From NCBI RefSeq assembly GCF_003025555.1, contig NZ_PYMH01000003.1, positions 62,001 through 126,000 on the forward strand: a DNA stretch of 64,000 bases, read 5' to 3'. The notes beneath the pieces were generated by a model. The model was not told the DNA's origin, did no database searches, and saw only the letters and a program-made list of their open reading frames with translations. Every line of letters starts with the position of its first letter. Positions within the stretch are counted from its first letter, which is position 1. Of the stretch, positions 9,285 through 17,933 are shown one piece after another. The position numbers were made by a program, and so were the translations under genes. This DNA comes from Photobacterium lutimaris (GTDB taxonomy: Bacteria; Pseudomonadota; Gammaproteobacteria; Enterobacterales; Vibrionaceae).

Positions 9285-9890
9285 ATGGGCAATCATAAAG
9301 TAGCCCTGAATAGCATGTTGACGTTGTTTGTCGCTATGTGTATTTGGGGTTTCTCAATCAATGTTGCCGCAGACTCCCAGAACACAGAAGCCACAGCAGC
9401 CAGCCCTTCTGTTACTACTTCGGAGTCCGGCAGACATGTCGTCGAATTCAATCGGGACAGGGATTACGCATGTACCCAGTGCCATAAAGATGAACAAGAC
9501 GTTCTCAAAGGTGCGCACAGCACCGCTATTAACCCGCACACAAATCGTGATGTGACTTGCGTCGACTGCCACAGCAATGTAGGTAGCGATCACCGCAATG
9601 GCGCATCAGAGGTCACGAAATTTGCACCGGCGCAATCTGTTGCCGGCAGTGAAAAACCGGCGGCTGATGTCGCTTGGATCACGCAGCAAAATGAAACCTG
9701 TGTGAATTGTCATGAGCCGGAGAATCTGCGTGAAGTGAACTGGACACACGATGTCCATGCGCTCGATCTCTCATGTGCTTCTTGCCATAACATCCACCCA
9801 ACGTCTGATCCAATGAAAGGTATCGAGAGAAAGCCAAAAATCAAGCTTTGTGTCGATTGCCACTCTGATCAGATAAAAGCTAAAGAGTAG
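9285..9890 (+). CDS. nrfB: Pentaheme cytochrome c NrfB
   Basis: A 201-residue periplasmic cytochrome that carries electrons from the NrfCD quinol dehydrogenase to NrfA. A signal peptide (about residues 1-31) is followed by five CXXCH sites: CTQCH, CVDCH, CVNCH, CASCH and CVDCH. Size and heme number match NrfB. It begins the plus-strand nrf operon and is followed 10 bp later by nrfC. Nothing odd is seen apart from separation from nrfA by a divergent control region, where E. coli has nrfA and nrfB adjacent in one operon. Confidence 0.95.
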   Translation: MGNHKVALNSMLTLFVAMCIWGFSINVAADSQNTEATAASPSVTTSESGRHVVEFNRDRDYACTQCHKDEQDVLKGAHSTAINPHTNRDVTCVDCHSNVGSDHRNGASEVTKFAPAQSVAGSEKPAADVAWITQQNETCVNCHEPENLREVNWTHDVHALDLSCASCHNIHPTSDPMKGIERKPKIKLCVDCHSDQIKAKE

Positions 9891-9900
9891 GGGAGAGATT

Positions 9901-10590
9901 ATGACGTGTTCAAGACGTAACTTCCTGGCCGGTGCCGGGGCAGTCATCTTCACTACAGGGGTGGGAGCTTCAAACCTGGTGGGCCGTAAATCTTTGGCGG
10001 CCACCATGGATGATGGTGTGAAGCGTTACGGTATGGTCCATGACGAAACACTGTGTATTGGTTGTACGGCATGTACCGATGCCTGCCGTGAAGTGAATAA
10101 TGTACCTGAAGGGGTATCGCGACTGGAGATCGTCCGCAGTGAACCACAGGGCGAATATCCGAATGTTGACTATCAATTTACCCGTATCTCTTGTCAGCAT
10201 TGTGATAACGCGCCGTGTGTTCATGTCTGCCCGACGGGAGCTGCCTATAAGGATGACGAAACAGGCATTGTTGCTGTAGACAACTTTAAGTGTGTCGGCT
10301 GTGGCTACTGCCTTGCGGCTTGTCCGTATCAGGTGCGTTTCTTCCACCCGGAAACCAAGTCGGCAGATAAGTGTGACTTCTGCCGTGAGACCAACCTTAA
10401 GGAAGGCAAGCAGCCAGCCTGTGTGGAGTCGTGCCCGACCAAGGCACTGACATTTGGCGATTTGAACGATCCAAACAGTGAAATCAGCCAGATGATCACG
10501 CAGAAGCCGGTTTACCGACAAAAAGTCGAGCTCGGCACCCAGCCTAAGATGTACAAGGTGCCACATGGAAAAGGGGAGATAAAAGGATGA
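9901..10590 (+). CDS. nrfC: 4Fe-4S ferredoxin-type subunit NrfC
   Basis: A 229-residue iron-sulfur protein exported by the Tat route: the N-terminus reads CSRRNFLAGAGAVIF, a twin-arginine signal. Four cysteine clusters are visible (CIGCTACTDAC, CQHCDNAPCVHVCP, CVGCGYCLAACP and CDFCRETN with CVESCP), enough for four 4Fe-4S centres. It passes electrons from the membrane subunit NrfD to NrfB. Its stop overlaps the start of nrfD by 4 bp (ATGA), so the two subunits are probably co-translated. Confidence 0.96.
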   Translation: MTCSRRNFLAGAGAVIFTTGVGASNLVGRKSLAATMDDGVKRYGMVHDETLCIGCTACTDACREVNNVPEGVSRLEIVRSEPQGEYPNVDYQFTRISCQHCDNAPCVHVCPTGAAYKDDETGIVAVDNFKCVGCGYCLAACPYQVRFFHPETKSADKCDFCRETNLKEGKQPACVESCPTKALTFGDLNDPNSEISQMITQKPVYRQKVELGTQPKMYKVPHGKGEIKG

Positions 10591-11546
10591 GTACGACATT
10601 TGCAGATGCCTTTTATTTTGACTCGCTGGTCTGGGACTGGATCATAGCGGTCTACCTGTTCTTAGCAGGGATGTCAGCCGGTGCCGTTATGATTGCCATT
10701 TACCTCAAGCGTAAGGTGATCGAAGGGTATCCGGCGAGCAATGGTATTATCAAGGCAACAGCGATTCTGGCTCCTTTTGGGATCATTGTCGGCTTGTTGA
10801 TTCTGGTTTTCCACCTGACCAAGCCATGGTCATTCTGGAAGATAATGATCTTCTATAACCCAACGTCAGTGATGTCGATGGGGGTGGTGCTATTCCAAGT
10901 GTACATGGTGGTATTGTTCGCTTGGATTGCCATTATCTACAAGAACGAATTGCTGGCATTGTTGGGCGATAGATTGCCTATTGTCGGAAAAGTCATGAAG
11001 GTATTGGACCGCTTCGAAAACAGCATTGAGCTGTTCTTGGGCTTTCTGGCATTGTTACTGGCAGCCTACACCGGCTTCCTGTTATCGGCGCTTCAGACTT
11101 ACCCGATGCTGAATAACCCAGTATTGCCTATCTTGTTTTTGTTCTCGAGCTTGTCCTCCGGTGCGGCCGCTTGTTTGTTGTTTGGCGTGGTGTTCTTCAA
11201 AGAGTCGGCGAAGAGTGCCAGTGTCAGTTGGGTTCACAAGTTTGAGCGTCCGGTGGTGATGTTTGAGTTGTTCGTTATCTTTGCTTTCTTCTCCGGTTTG
11301 TACTTCGGTGGGGGCCAAAGTCAGGTCGCAGCACTGTCGGCGATCGGTGGCGGATTCTGGGCTAGCTGGTTCTGGTATGGTGTTATCGGTATGGGAATGC
11401 TGGTGCCATTGGGGCTGAATGCGGTTAGTCCTGCGGGTGTTAAGCATAACAAAGCCTTCATTATGCTGGTGACCACACTAAGTTTGATCGGTGTACTGAT
11501 GTTACGTACGTTTGTGCTGTATGCTGGGCAAATGACAACCTTGTAG
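10587..11546 (+). CDS. nrfD: Membrane quinol dehydrogenase subunit NrfD
   Basis: A 319-residue integral membrane protein of the NrfD/PsrC family with eight or more hydrophobic helices. It oxidises menaquinol and passes electrons to NrfC. The early motif LFLAGMSAGAVMIAIYL is typical of the family, and the length matches E. coli NrfD (318 residues). It overlaps nrfC by 4 bp. A hairpin without a strong T-tract follows at 11564-11591, before nrfE. Confidence 0.96.
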   Translation: MSTTFADAFYFDSLVWDWIIAVYLFLAGMSAGAVMIAIYLKRKVIEGYPASNGIIKATAILAPFGIIVGLLILVFHLTKPWSFWKIMIFYNPTSVMSMGVVLFQVYMVVLFAWIAIIYKNELLALLGDRLPIVGKVMKVLDRFENSIELFLGFLALLLAAYTGFLLSALQTYPMLNNPVLPILFLFSSLSSGAAACLLFGVVFFKESAKSASVSWVHKFERPVVMFELFVIFAFFSGLYFGGGQSQVAALSAIGGGFWASWFWYGVIGMGMLVPLGLNAVSPAGVKHNKAFIMLVTTLSLIGVLMLRTFVLYAGQMTTL

Positions 11547-11563
11547 GTTGCAACAAAAAATAG

Positions 11564-11591
11564 AATCGCCACAGTTAGCGCTGTGGCGATT
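11564..11591 (+). terminator. Hairpin between nrfD and nrfE, possible partial terminator
   Basis: An 11-bp perfect stem (AATCGCCACAG/CTGTGGCGATT) with a 6-base loop follows nrfD by 17 bp. Only a short T stretch follows, so it may act as a weak terminator or an mRNA end protector that lowers expression of the maturation genes relative to nrfBCD. Confidence 0.55.
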
Positions 11592-11609
11592 TAGTAACAA
11601 GGAATATAG

Positions 11610-13583
11610 ATGCTCCCTGAAGTTGGACATTTTTCGTTAATCCTAGGTATGGTGTTCGCCTTACTTGGTGCCACCGTTCCCGCAGTAGGATTAGTCAGAA
11701 AGGATTCATACCTTACTCGCTACGCTTGGCCATTAAGTTATGGCGCCTTTGGTTTTATTGGCCTATCGATTGTCTTATTGGGCGTGAGTTTCGCGTTGGA
11801 TGATTTTTCAATCGCCTATGTTACTCATCACTCCAACACCCAATTGCCGATTTTCTTCAAATTAGCTGCCGTATGGGGCGGCCATGAAGGGTCATTCCTG
11901 TTTTGGTTATTTTCTCTTACGCTGTGGACAGCCTGTGTTGCCAGAGCATGTCGGAAGCTGGATGAGGCGTTTATTGCAAGGGTGCTGATTACACTCTCTG
12001 GCCTGATCCTTCTGTTTAGTCTGTTTGTTTTACTGACATCCAATCCGTTCGAGCGGCTGTTCCCGACGCCGCTTGAAGGGCGCGATTTGAATCCGATGCT
12101 GCAAGATATAGGGTTGATCTTTCACCCGCCAATGCTCTACCTAGGTTATGTCGGTTTTGCGGTCAGTTTTGCTTTTGCCATTGCGGCGTTAACGGGCGAT
12201 CACGGCAAAGGTGAGTGGGCAAAATGGAGCCGACCTTGGACACTTGCTGCTTGGGTGTTTCTTACTGGTGGCATTGCGTTGGGCTCTTGGTGGGCATACT
12301 ACGAATTAGGTTGGGGGGGCTGGTGGTTCTGGGATCCGGTAGAAAATGCCTCTTTGATGCCATGGCTGACGGGGACAGCGTTGATCCACTCCTTGATGAT
12401 CACTGAATCCCGCAAGGCATTGTCGGGTTGGAGCTTATTGCTGTCCATCGCGACCTTTTCCCTCAGCTTGCTCGGCACCTTTATTGTTCGTTCCGGGGTA
12501 TTGACGTCGGTTCATGCCTTTGCCGTTGACCCGACTCGCGGTGTGACCTTACTGGCCATGTTGGCATTGATCCTGATTGTTGCCTTGTCACTGTTTGCTA
12601 TTCGATCGGGCCGTTACTTTGTTGCCGCCAAATTTGGTTTTTTTACCAAAGAAGCCATGTTTATGGTGGGCAACAGTTTGTTTGTCGTCGCGATGTTTAC
12701 TGTGCTGCTCGGGACGTTTTATCCATTGATATTCCAGGCGTTGGGGCTGGGCAATATTTCGGTCGGCGCGCCGTATTTCAACGCGATGTTTGTCCCGATG
12801 AGCTTCATCTTATTCCTGTTTATGGGGCTAGGCGTCGTCGTACGTTGGCACAAGGTTGGGTTGGATGATGTGATCACTCGTTCGTTGGCACCGATGTCGG
12901 TATCCATTGTTTTGGGTGTCGCTCTTTCTGTGATGTTTGAGCGAGGGGTGAACATTACGGTGTGTTTGGCGTTTATAACGGCGATTTGGATTACCTCAAC
13001 CGCTGTTCAAGCAATGTACATACGAATCCATGCTAGACGTGCGAAAGGCATGAAGGGGATTGTGTGGAAGCAGGCGGCTATGGTCATTGCCCATACCGGG
13101 ATCGCGGCGACAATCATTGGCGCGACCTTGGTGAGCTTCTATGATCAGGAAATTAGCAGCAAAATGGGGCCGGGAGACAGTGTTACTCTCGATGAATACC
13201 ATTTTACCTACCAGCAGACAGACTTGCTGGTTGGGGCGAACTATACGGCAGAACAAGCACAGATCACGGTGACCAAAGAAGAGATGTTGATTGCGACTAT
13301 CCGCCCAGAGCGCCGTCACTATACCGTGCGCACAATGAACATGAGTGAACCGGGTATCGCTTGGTTCTGGCATGGTGATATCTATATTACGCTGGGCGAA
13401 AAGCTTAACCGTACAGACTATGCGGTGCGGATCCAATACAAGCCGTATGTACGATGGTTATGGCTGGGGAGTATCTTAATGATGATTGGTGGGGCAATGG
13501 CGGTGCTGAGTCTTGCTGGCAAGCGGGTGCCACACAAGCTGCAGCAGTCCAAGAAGATTGAAACGATCGTTGTTTGGAAGTAA
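11610..13583 (+). CDS. nrfE: Cytochrome c-type biogenesis protein NrfE (CcmF family heme lyase)
   Basis: A 657-residue multi-pass membrane protein of the CcmF/NrfE family. The heme-handling WWD region is seen at about residues 230-250 (WAYYELGWGGWWFWDPVENA), and HHSN and FHPPMLYLGYVG motifs are also present. With NrfF it should attach heme to the CWSCK site of NrfA. It is longer than E. coli NrfE (552 residues) and about the size of CcmF. The nrf-specific role is inferred from position between nrfD and nrfF; a general CcmF would normally lie in a ccmABCDEFGH operon, which is absent here. Confidence 0.93.
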   Translation: MLPEVGHFSLILGMVFALLGATVPAVGLVRKDSYLTRYAWPLSYGAFGFIGLSIVLLGVSFALDDFSIAYVTHHSNTQLPIFFKLAAVWGGHEGSFLFWLFSLTLWTACVARACRKLDEAFIARVLITLSGLILLFSLFVLLTSNPFERLFPTPLEGRDLNPMLQDIGLIFHPPMLYLGYVGFAVSFAFAIAALTGDHGKGEWAKWSRPWTLAAWVFLTGGIALGSWWAYYELGWGGWWFWDPVENASLMPWLTGTALIHSLMITESRKALSGWSLLLSIATFSLSLLGTFIVRSGVLTSVHAFAVDPTRGVTLLAMLALILIVALSLFAIRSGRYFVAAKFGFFTKEAMFMVGNSLFVVAMFTVLLGTFYPLIFQALGLGNISVGAPYFNAMFVPMSFILFLFMGLGVVVRWHKVGLDDVITRSLAPMSVSIVLGVALSVMFERGVNITVCLAFITAIWITSTAVQAMYIRIHARRAKGMKGIVWKQAAMVIAHTGIAATIIGATLVSFYDQEISSKMGPGDSVTLDEYHFTYQQTDLLVGANYTAEQAQITVTKEEMLIATIRPERRHYTVRTMNMSEPGIAWFWHGDIYITLGEKLNRTDYAVRIQYKPYVRWLWLGSILMMIGGAMAVLSLAGKRVPHKLQQSKKIETIVVWK

Positions 13584-13640
13584 TAGTTTGGAATTAGTGA
13601 TTTGGAGTAATGGTCGATAAGGATTCAAGGTGTACTCGAA

Positions 13641-14198
13641 ATGAAAGTAACTAGCCGTTATCTTCCGCTAGCTGTTGTGGTGGTGATGCTTGTGATCATC
13701 AGCTTGGCAATGACATCCACTCAAGAAGGGCATGCTCCCAAGCTTGAAGAAAAACCGATGCCACCATTTAGCTTGGAGCTGTTGGAGCCCGCCGTCACGG
13801 CAGATGAGACACTATTTACTGGGCAATGGCAGTTATTGAATGTTTGGGCTTCTTGGTGTGGTATCTGTAAAAGTGAGCACGGTTTCCTGATGCAGTTGGC
13901 ACATCAAGGTGAGGTGTCGATTGTAGGGCTTAATTATCGTGATAACCGCCAGTCGGCATTGCGGGAGCTGACCCAGAGCGGCAACCCTTATCAAGCGGTG
14001 CTGTATGATCCTAAAGGATCACTCGCATTAGACCTGGGTGTATATGGTACACCGGAAAGTTATTTGATCGACAGCCAGGGCATGATCCGTTACCGCTATC
14101 TGGGGGCATTGGATGAAGGCGTATGGCTGCGGGAATTCGTACCCGTGATTGAGCTTTTGCAACAGGAAGTGCAACAGGAAAAGAGAACGAATGGGTAA
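13641..14198 (+). CDS. Thioredoxin-like DsbE/CcmG-family protein of the nrf operon (NrfX type)
   Basis: A 185-residue membrane-anchored periplasmic thiol-disulfide protein. A single N-terminal helix (about residues 8-26) is followed by a thioredoxin fold with the active site WASWCGICKSEH at about residue 73 and a later cis-Pro region (YGTPESYLID). Proteins of this type reduce the cysteines of apocytochrome c before heme attachment. A comparable gene, nrfX, is found in the Haemophilus nrf operon, while E. coli uses the general CcmG. It overlaps the start of nrfF by 8 bp. Confidence 0.85.
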   Translation: MKVTSRYLPLAVVVVMLVIISLAMTSTQEGHAPKLEEKPMPPFSLELLEPAVTADETLFTGQWQLLNVWASWCGICKSEHGFLMQLAHQGEVSIVGLNYRDNRQSALRELTQSGNPYQAVLYDPKGSLALDLGVYGTPESYLIDSQGMIRYRYLGALDEGVWLREFVPVIELLQQEVQQEKRTNG

Positions 14199-14661
14199 GG
14201 AAGTGGTTTACCGAATCAAGTCATTGCTGGTGGTTATCAGCATGTGTCTATTGGCCGTGAGCGTACCGGCAGTCGCACAAACAGATCAAATTTTTGTAGC
14301 CGCTGATATGGCGCTGGTTGAATCAGTCGAGACCTTCCAGTTTCGCTCTTCAGCCGAGCAGCGGCGGGCTATCGAGCTGTCTCGCCGCTTGCGCTGCCCG
14401 CAATGTCAGAACCAGAACCTGATTGAATCAAACTCACCGGTGGCGAAAGACCTGCGGCTCAAGGTCTATCAAATGGTTAATGCCGGTGACAGTAACGAAG
14501 ATGTGATTGAATACATGACATCCCGATTTGGCGATTTCGTGTTGTACAAACCACGTTTGAATCCGCACACTTACTTACTGTGGGGTGGACCATTTTTGCT
14601 GCTAGGCTTATTTGGTTCAATCATCTGGGTAACAATTCGTCGCCAGCAGCGAGCTCGTTAA
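14191..14661 (+). CDS. nrfF: Heme lyase subunit NrfF (CcmH family)
   Basis: A 156-residue protein starting at the ATG inside the end of the preceding gene (8-bp overlap, with a purine-rich GGAAAAGAG stretch upstream). It has a signal peptide (about 1-35), the redox motif RCPQCQNQNLIESNSPVA characteristic of CcmH/NrfF, and a C-terminal membrane helix (about 130-150). It should present reduced NrfA apoprotein to NrfE. No NrfG-like TPR gene follows; the operon ends here and the next gene is convergent. A start 42 bp further upstream is open but would enlarge the overlap and spoil the signal peptide. Confidence 0.93.
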   Translation: MGKEVVYRIKSLLVVISMCLLAVSVPAVAQTDQIFVAADMALVESVETFQFRSSAEQRRAIELSRRLRCPQCQNQNLIESNSPVAKDLRLKVYQMVNAGDSNEDVIEYMTSRFGDFVLYKPRLNPHTYLLWGGPFLLLGLFGSIIWVTIRRQQRAR

Positions 14662-14700
14662 ACAATAGAGGTTAATACCACCCCCGGTCTCTTATACCTT

Positions 14701-14734
14701 CATACCCAGTAACTAGAGTCGTTACTTGGGTATG
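14701..14734. repeat. Short palindrome with CATACCCA ends
   Basis: CATACCC-AGTAAC and GTTAC-TTGGGTATG form an imperfect inverted repeat around a 7-base centre, between the convergent nrfF and the nucleoside-gate gene. The ends resemble the ERIC-like element at 63519-63643, so this may be a shrunken copy. It lacks a T-tract. Confidence 0.6.
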
Positions 14735-14758
14735 TCGGAGTCATTGCTCAATCATCGA

Positions 14759-15709
14759 CTAAGAATGTAACTCTTGCTTTTCCTTTCTGCTTGAAAACAG
14801 CGTATGCACATGAGAAATGATGGCCATGACGCAGACCGAGAAAACAATCCGAGCCCAGAGCACCATATTCAAGTCAGCACCGATAAGCAGCACTAAGGCT
14901 GTATCCTCGATAATGCTGTGTAGCAGGTTGAGCAACAAGACAGTGATTAACGCATCTTTTGCGGTTAAATTTCCTTTTTTGCTCTCGTTAATAATGAGCC
15001 CCCCGCCATAGGATAGGCCTAATGTAATGCCGATAACCGCTAAGTTGGCAGCATCTTTACTGACTTTTAAAATCTTCAAGAAGGGCATCATTATAAGTGA
15101 CATTAATTGTTCGATTTTTAGAAGTTTCAGCAGTCGGAGTAGGGTGATAAGTACAGCGATGACCAGAAAGATGCTGAATAGGCTTTGGGCTTGGCCCATG
15201 GCCCATTGCAGGTAGCTTTCGCCAACAACCGGTTCGTTTTGCCAAAGGATCTGGGCGGTATGTTGATTTTTGGCGGAATATTCGTAATAAACATTTTGAA
15301 GCCACGCAAAGGTAACACCACCGCCAATCCGTAACGTTAGTACTGCCCACATGGGTACACCGGCTTTTTTAGATATCATCCCTTCGATAGGTAGCCCGTG
15401 GCTTATTAAGAGTAAGCTACTTAATACAGTAACCTGAGCAACGGTAAGTGTGGCATCGGTGTTGATAAGCACCAGTAACCCCGCATAAAGGTTGGTAAGC
15501 ATAGTGGTAGCCCAAACCAGTGCCATGGAACTGGGTAATCCGAGTATCCCCATCAGTGGCTCAAGGAGTTCACCGAGTAGTGTTACTGCACCGAGTTCAT
15601 CCGCTATTTTGATCAAAATAATCACTGGGATCATTATCTTAAACAATGAAACTGTGGTTGAAACTATGTCGCGGCCTAACTGGATAAGCTCTTTGGTGAC
15701 GCGTCCCAT
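14759..15709 (-). CDS. Nucleoside recognition (Gate) domain membrane protein
   Basis: A 316-residue hydrophobic protein with about eight membrane segments in two related halves, each with the glycine-rich, amphipathic pattern of the Gate/nucleoside-recognition family (SpmA/FeoB-C-like), for example GLSYGGGLIINESKKGN near residue 235. Members are thought to move small solutes, but substrates are mostly unknown. It is transcribed away from an Lrp-family regulator gene at 15859, with 149 bp between them, which suggests local control by that regulator and perhaps an amino acid substrate. The substrate remains unknown. Confidence 0.75.
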   Translation of the reverse strand: MGRVTKELIQLGRDIVSTTVSLFKIMIPVIILIKIADELGAVTLLGELLEPLMGILGLPSSMALVWATTMLTNLYAGLLVLINTDATLTVAQVTVLSSLLLISHGLPIEGMISKKAGVPMWAVLTLRIGGGVTFAWLQNVYYEYSAKNQHTAQILWQNEPVVGESYLQWAMGQAQSLFSIFLVIAVLITLLRLLKLLKIEQLMSLIMMPFLKILKVSKDAANLAVIGITLGLSYGGGLIINESKKGNLTAKDALITVLLLNLLHSIIEDTALVLLIGADLNMVLWARIVFSVCVMAIISHVHTLFSSRKEKQELHS

Positions 15710-15858
15710 TCTTGTGTCCTATCGAATTTTCTGAAGAGTGATATGATAAGAAATGCGTGATTAATAGTATTTCTTAAATGGCAAAATGAGTATCAAATAT
15801 TTCTTTTGTCATAAAATAATGAGGAAAATGTTTTGCATTTTGGGGCATTAAAGAAATT

Positions 15859-16335
15859 ATGGATTTAGACCGGATAGATCGCAAAATCCTCATGATTTTG
15901 CAAAAGAACAATAGAATCGCGAATGTTGATTTAGCTGAAGAAGTCGGACTTTCTCCTCCTGCTTGTCTCAAGCGAGTAAAGCGGCTGCGGCAAGAAGGGG
16001 CGATTATTGGTGATGTATCGCTCATCAACCCTGAGCTTATTGGAAATATGATGACCTTCGTGGTTTCCATTGAAATGGACAGCGATAGGGGAGATGTTTA
16101 CCACAGCTTCCGCCGCTCAATATTGAAGTACCCAGAAGTCAGTCAGTGCTATCAAATTTCAGGGAGCTATGACTTTTTGCTTATTGTTCAGGTGCGTGGC
16201 ATTGCAGAATATGAAAACTTTATCGAAGGCTCATTGCGTAAAGATCTGAATATTAGAAAATTCCACACGTCAATTTCCCTAAGGACGGTTAAGTTTACGA
16301 CCGAAGTTAACCTTAGCCATATTGAAGACGCGTAG
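15859..16335 (+). CDS. Lrp/AsnC family transcriptional regulator
   Basis: A 158-residue regulator. The N-terminal helix-turn-helix covers about residues 3-50 (IDRKILMILQKNNRIANVDL then LSPPACLKRVKRL), followed by a RAM/ligand-binding domain with the pattern VSQCYQISGSYDFLLIVQV at about residue 95. Such proteins bind amino acids and form octamers. It lies divergent from the Gate protein and next to two brnQ genes, so branched-chain amino acids are plausible effectors; this is inference. A strong terminator follows at 16377-16405. Confidence 0.93.
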   Translation: MDLDRIDRKILMILQKNNRIANVDLAEEVGLSPPACLKRVKRLRQEGAIIGDVSLINPELIGNMMTFVVSIEMDSDRGDVYHSFRRSILKYPEVSQCYQISGSYDFLLIVQVRGIAEYENFIEGSLRKDLNIRKFHTSISLRTVKFTTEVNLSHIEDA

Positions 16336-16376
16336 AGCGTTCGTTACGAATTGCGGGCTATAGCGGGGTAAACGTT

Positions 16377-16405
16377 GGGGAGCCTCCAAAGGAGACTCCC
16401 CTTTT
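16377..16405 (+). terminator. Terminator after the Lrp-family gene
   Basis: Hairpin GGGGAGCCTCC-AAA-GGAGACTCCCC (one internal mismatch) followed by TTTT. It lies between the convergent regulator and brnQ and may stop both directions. Confidence 0.8.
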
Positions 16406-16409
16406 GTGT

Positions 16410-17711
16410 TTAATGATTTACGATGGAGAGTTGTTGCTTACGAGAGTACGCCAATTTTCTTGAAAGTAGGATCACGCCACACGGCAGCAGCCAGCTGGCA
16501 TTGGCAGAGTAAAGCGGAAGCCAGTCATTAAAACTCTTGTCCAACGCACTCGGTACGACATCAAGGATGCTGGCAGCATCAATACTGCCGAAGACGAAAG
16601 CGGTAGCAATGGCTGCTATGTATGTGCTCCGGTACTTTTTTTGGCCCGGGTAGAACAAGGCACACAAAATCAGGGCTATAGCGACAGGGCAAAGCACGAG
16701 AATTGCCGGCAAGCTTAACGCCAAGATCTGATCGAGTCCGACGTTGGCGATAACGCCAGTCAGCAGAACCACAATGGTTGCGATTCTGCGGAACGGCACG
16801 CCAAATGTTTGCTGGTAATACTCGGTGCACGCATTGGTCAGGCCAACGGTTGTTGTTAGACATGCCATGATGATAATCGCAGCCAGTAGCAACTGTCCGT
16901 ATTCACCAAAGTGGTGGGCGACATACAGACTAAGCAGCTCCCCGCCATTGGTTGCCTCGTGGGCGATAGGGCTCGATGTGGCGCCGACATAACCCATCGC
17001 CAGATAACACGCTCCCATCAACACGATATAAATCATCGCCACTTGAAAGGTCGATTTACCCACCTCATTTTTGTTCGTTACACCCTTGTTGTTAATTGCT
17101 TTGATGATCACCCAACCAAAGCCGACCGCCGCGATAGCATCCATGGTCATGTAACCTTGCACTAACCCTTGGGTAAAGGCGAAATCAATATACTCGCCTT
17201 GCGGAGGCTGCGGTGCAGACAATGGGTTGATAACAGCGGTAATGGCAAGTGTGCACAGCATGATGATCAGCAAGGGGGTCATGATCTTGCCAATGAAATC
17301 GACAAGCTTTCCGGGGTGGAAGGCCAGCAGTAGAGTCAAGCTACAGAAAATGAAGGAAAAAAGAGGTAGCTGATCGCTGTCGACAAACGGGTTAATCCCC
17401 ATTTCATAAGCCACCGTTACTGCTCGAGGCATACTGAAAGCCGGGCCAACAGCGGTAAGCAAGGCGACCCAAATTAGGGTGGCGAGCCAGTTGGGCAGTG
17501 GGTTAGTGAGCTGTTTGCTGTCGCTCAGGCGACCGAAAACAATCAAGGTCAGTGCGGGCAGGCCGACAGCCGTGATCAAAAAACCAGCCATAGCAGGCAG
17601 TAGTTGTGTGCCAGCCTCTAAACCGAGGAACGGTGGAAAAATGATGTTGCCAGCGCCGAGAAACATGGCGAAGGTCATCAAGCCGATGGCGAGTGTATCG
17701 TTGGTCTTCAT
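16410..17711 (-). CDS. brnQ: Branched-chain amino acid transporter BrnQ, copy 1
   Basis: A 433-residue LIVCS-family symporter with about 12 membrane helices. The N-terminus GLMTFAMFLGAGNIIFPPFLG is the family signature, and GYMTMDAIAAVGFGWVIIKA follows near residue 190. It should import Leu, Ile and Val with sodium or protons. It is paralogous to the brnQ at 18272-19606 in the same orientation. It is preceded by a 36-residue leader peptide (17823-17933) ending in Val/Leu/Ile codons and by competing hairpins, so expression is probably set by the supply of charged branched-chain tRNAs. Confidence 0.95.
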   Translation of the reverse strand: MKTNDTLAIGLMTFAMFLGAGNIIFPPFLGLEAGTQLLPAMAGFLITAVGLPALTLIVFGRLSDSKQLTNPLPNWLATLIWVALLTAVGPAFSMPRAVTVAYEMGINPFVDSDQLPLFSFIFCSLTLLLAFHPGKLVDFIGKIMTPLLIIMLCTLAITAVINPLSAPQPPQGEYIDFAFTQGLVQGYMTMDAIAAVGFGWVIIKAINNKGVTNKNEVGKSTFQVAMIYIVLMGACYLAMGYVGATSSPIAHEATNGGELLSLYVAHHFGEYGQLLLAAIIIMACLTTTVGLTNACTEYYQQTFGVPFRRIATIVVLLTGVIANVGLDQILALSLPAILVLCPVAIALILCALFYPGQKKYRSTYIAAIATAFVFGSIDAASILDVVPSALDKSFNDWLPLYSANASWLLPCGVILLSRKLAYSRKQQLSIVNH

Positions 17712-17743
17712 TGGACGAGCCCTGTGTTTGCTTTTAATGCTTG

Positions 17744-17823
17744 GGACCGTCAGGGGCTGGGAAGATAAACGTGATGATATGTTGATTCTCCGTCAGCCTG
17801 GCTGACGGAAATAGCCGTCAGCC
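17744..17823 (-). promoter_or_regulatory. Putative attenuator-type RNA element of brnQ copy 1
   Basis: In the minus-strand transcript GGCUGACGG (A, directly after the leader stop codon) is followed by CCGUCAGCC (B, 17800-17808 region), another GGCUGACGG (C) and a later CUGACGGUCC (D, 17744-17753). B can pair with A, C or D. A sits against the leader stop codon, so a ribosome finishing the leader would cover A and free B to pair with C. No U-run follows C, so whether it ends transcription by itself is uncertain. The same four elements stand before brnQ copy 2. Confidence 0.72.
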
Positions 17824-17933
17824 TAGATGACTAGGACGACGACAGAGACGACTGATTGTGTTGTACGCAAAACCGCGCGCTTGGCACGAGCCAAAACGGT
17901 AGTAGCAGCGGTTTGAGTAATAAGGCTTAGCAT
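17823..17933 (-). CDS. brnQ leader peptide, Val-rich (36 aa)
   Basis: The frame starts at ATG 17931-17933 with AGGAAA eight bases upstream and ends with TAG at 17823-17825. The last ten residues are SVVSVVVLVI, with seven of ten codons for Val, Leu or Ile besides serines, immediately before the competing hairpins. This is the design of leader peptides in the ilv and leu operons. Stalling on Val codons under starvation would leave segment A free to pair with B. The position of the run at the very C-terminus, and the parallel Ile-rich peptide before brnQ copy 2, make chance unlikely. Confidence 0.8.
   Translation of the reverse strand: MLSLITQTAATTVLARAKRAVLRTTQSVVSVVVLVI

Noticed and set aside
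17790..17808. Plain intrinsic terminator upstream of brnQ copy 1
   Set aside because: The hairpin is not followed by a T-run, and it can pair alternatively with a segment at the leader stop codon, so it was described as an attenuator-type element instead.
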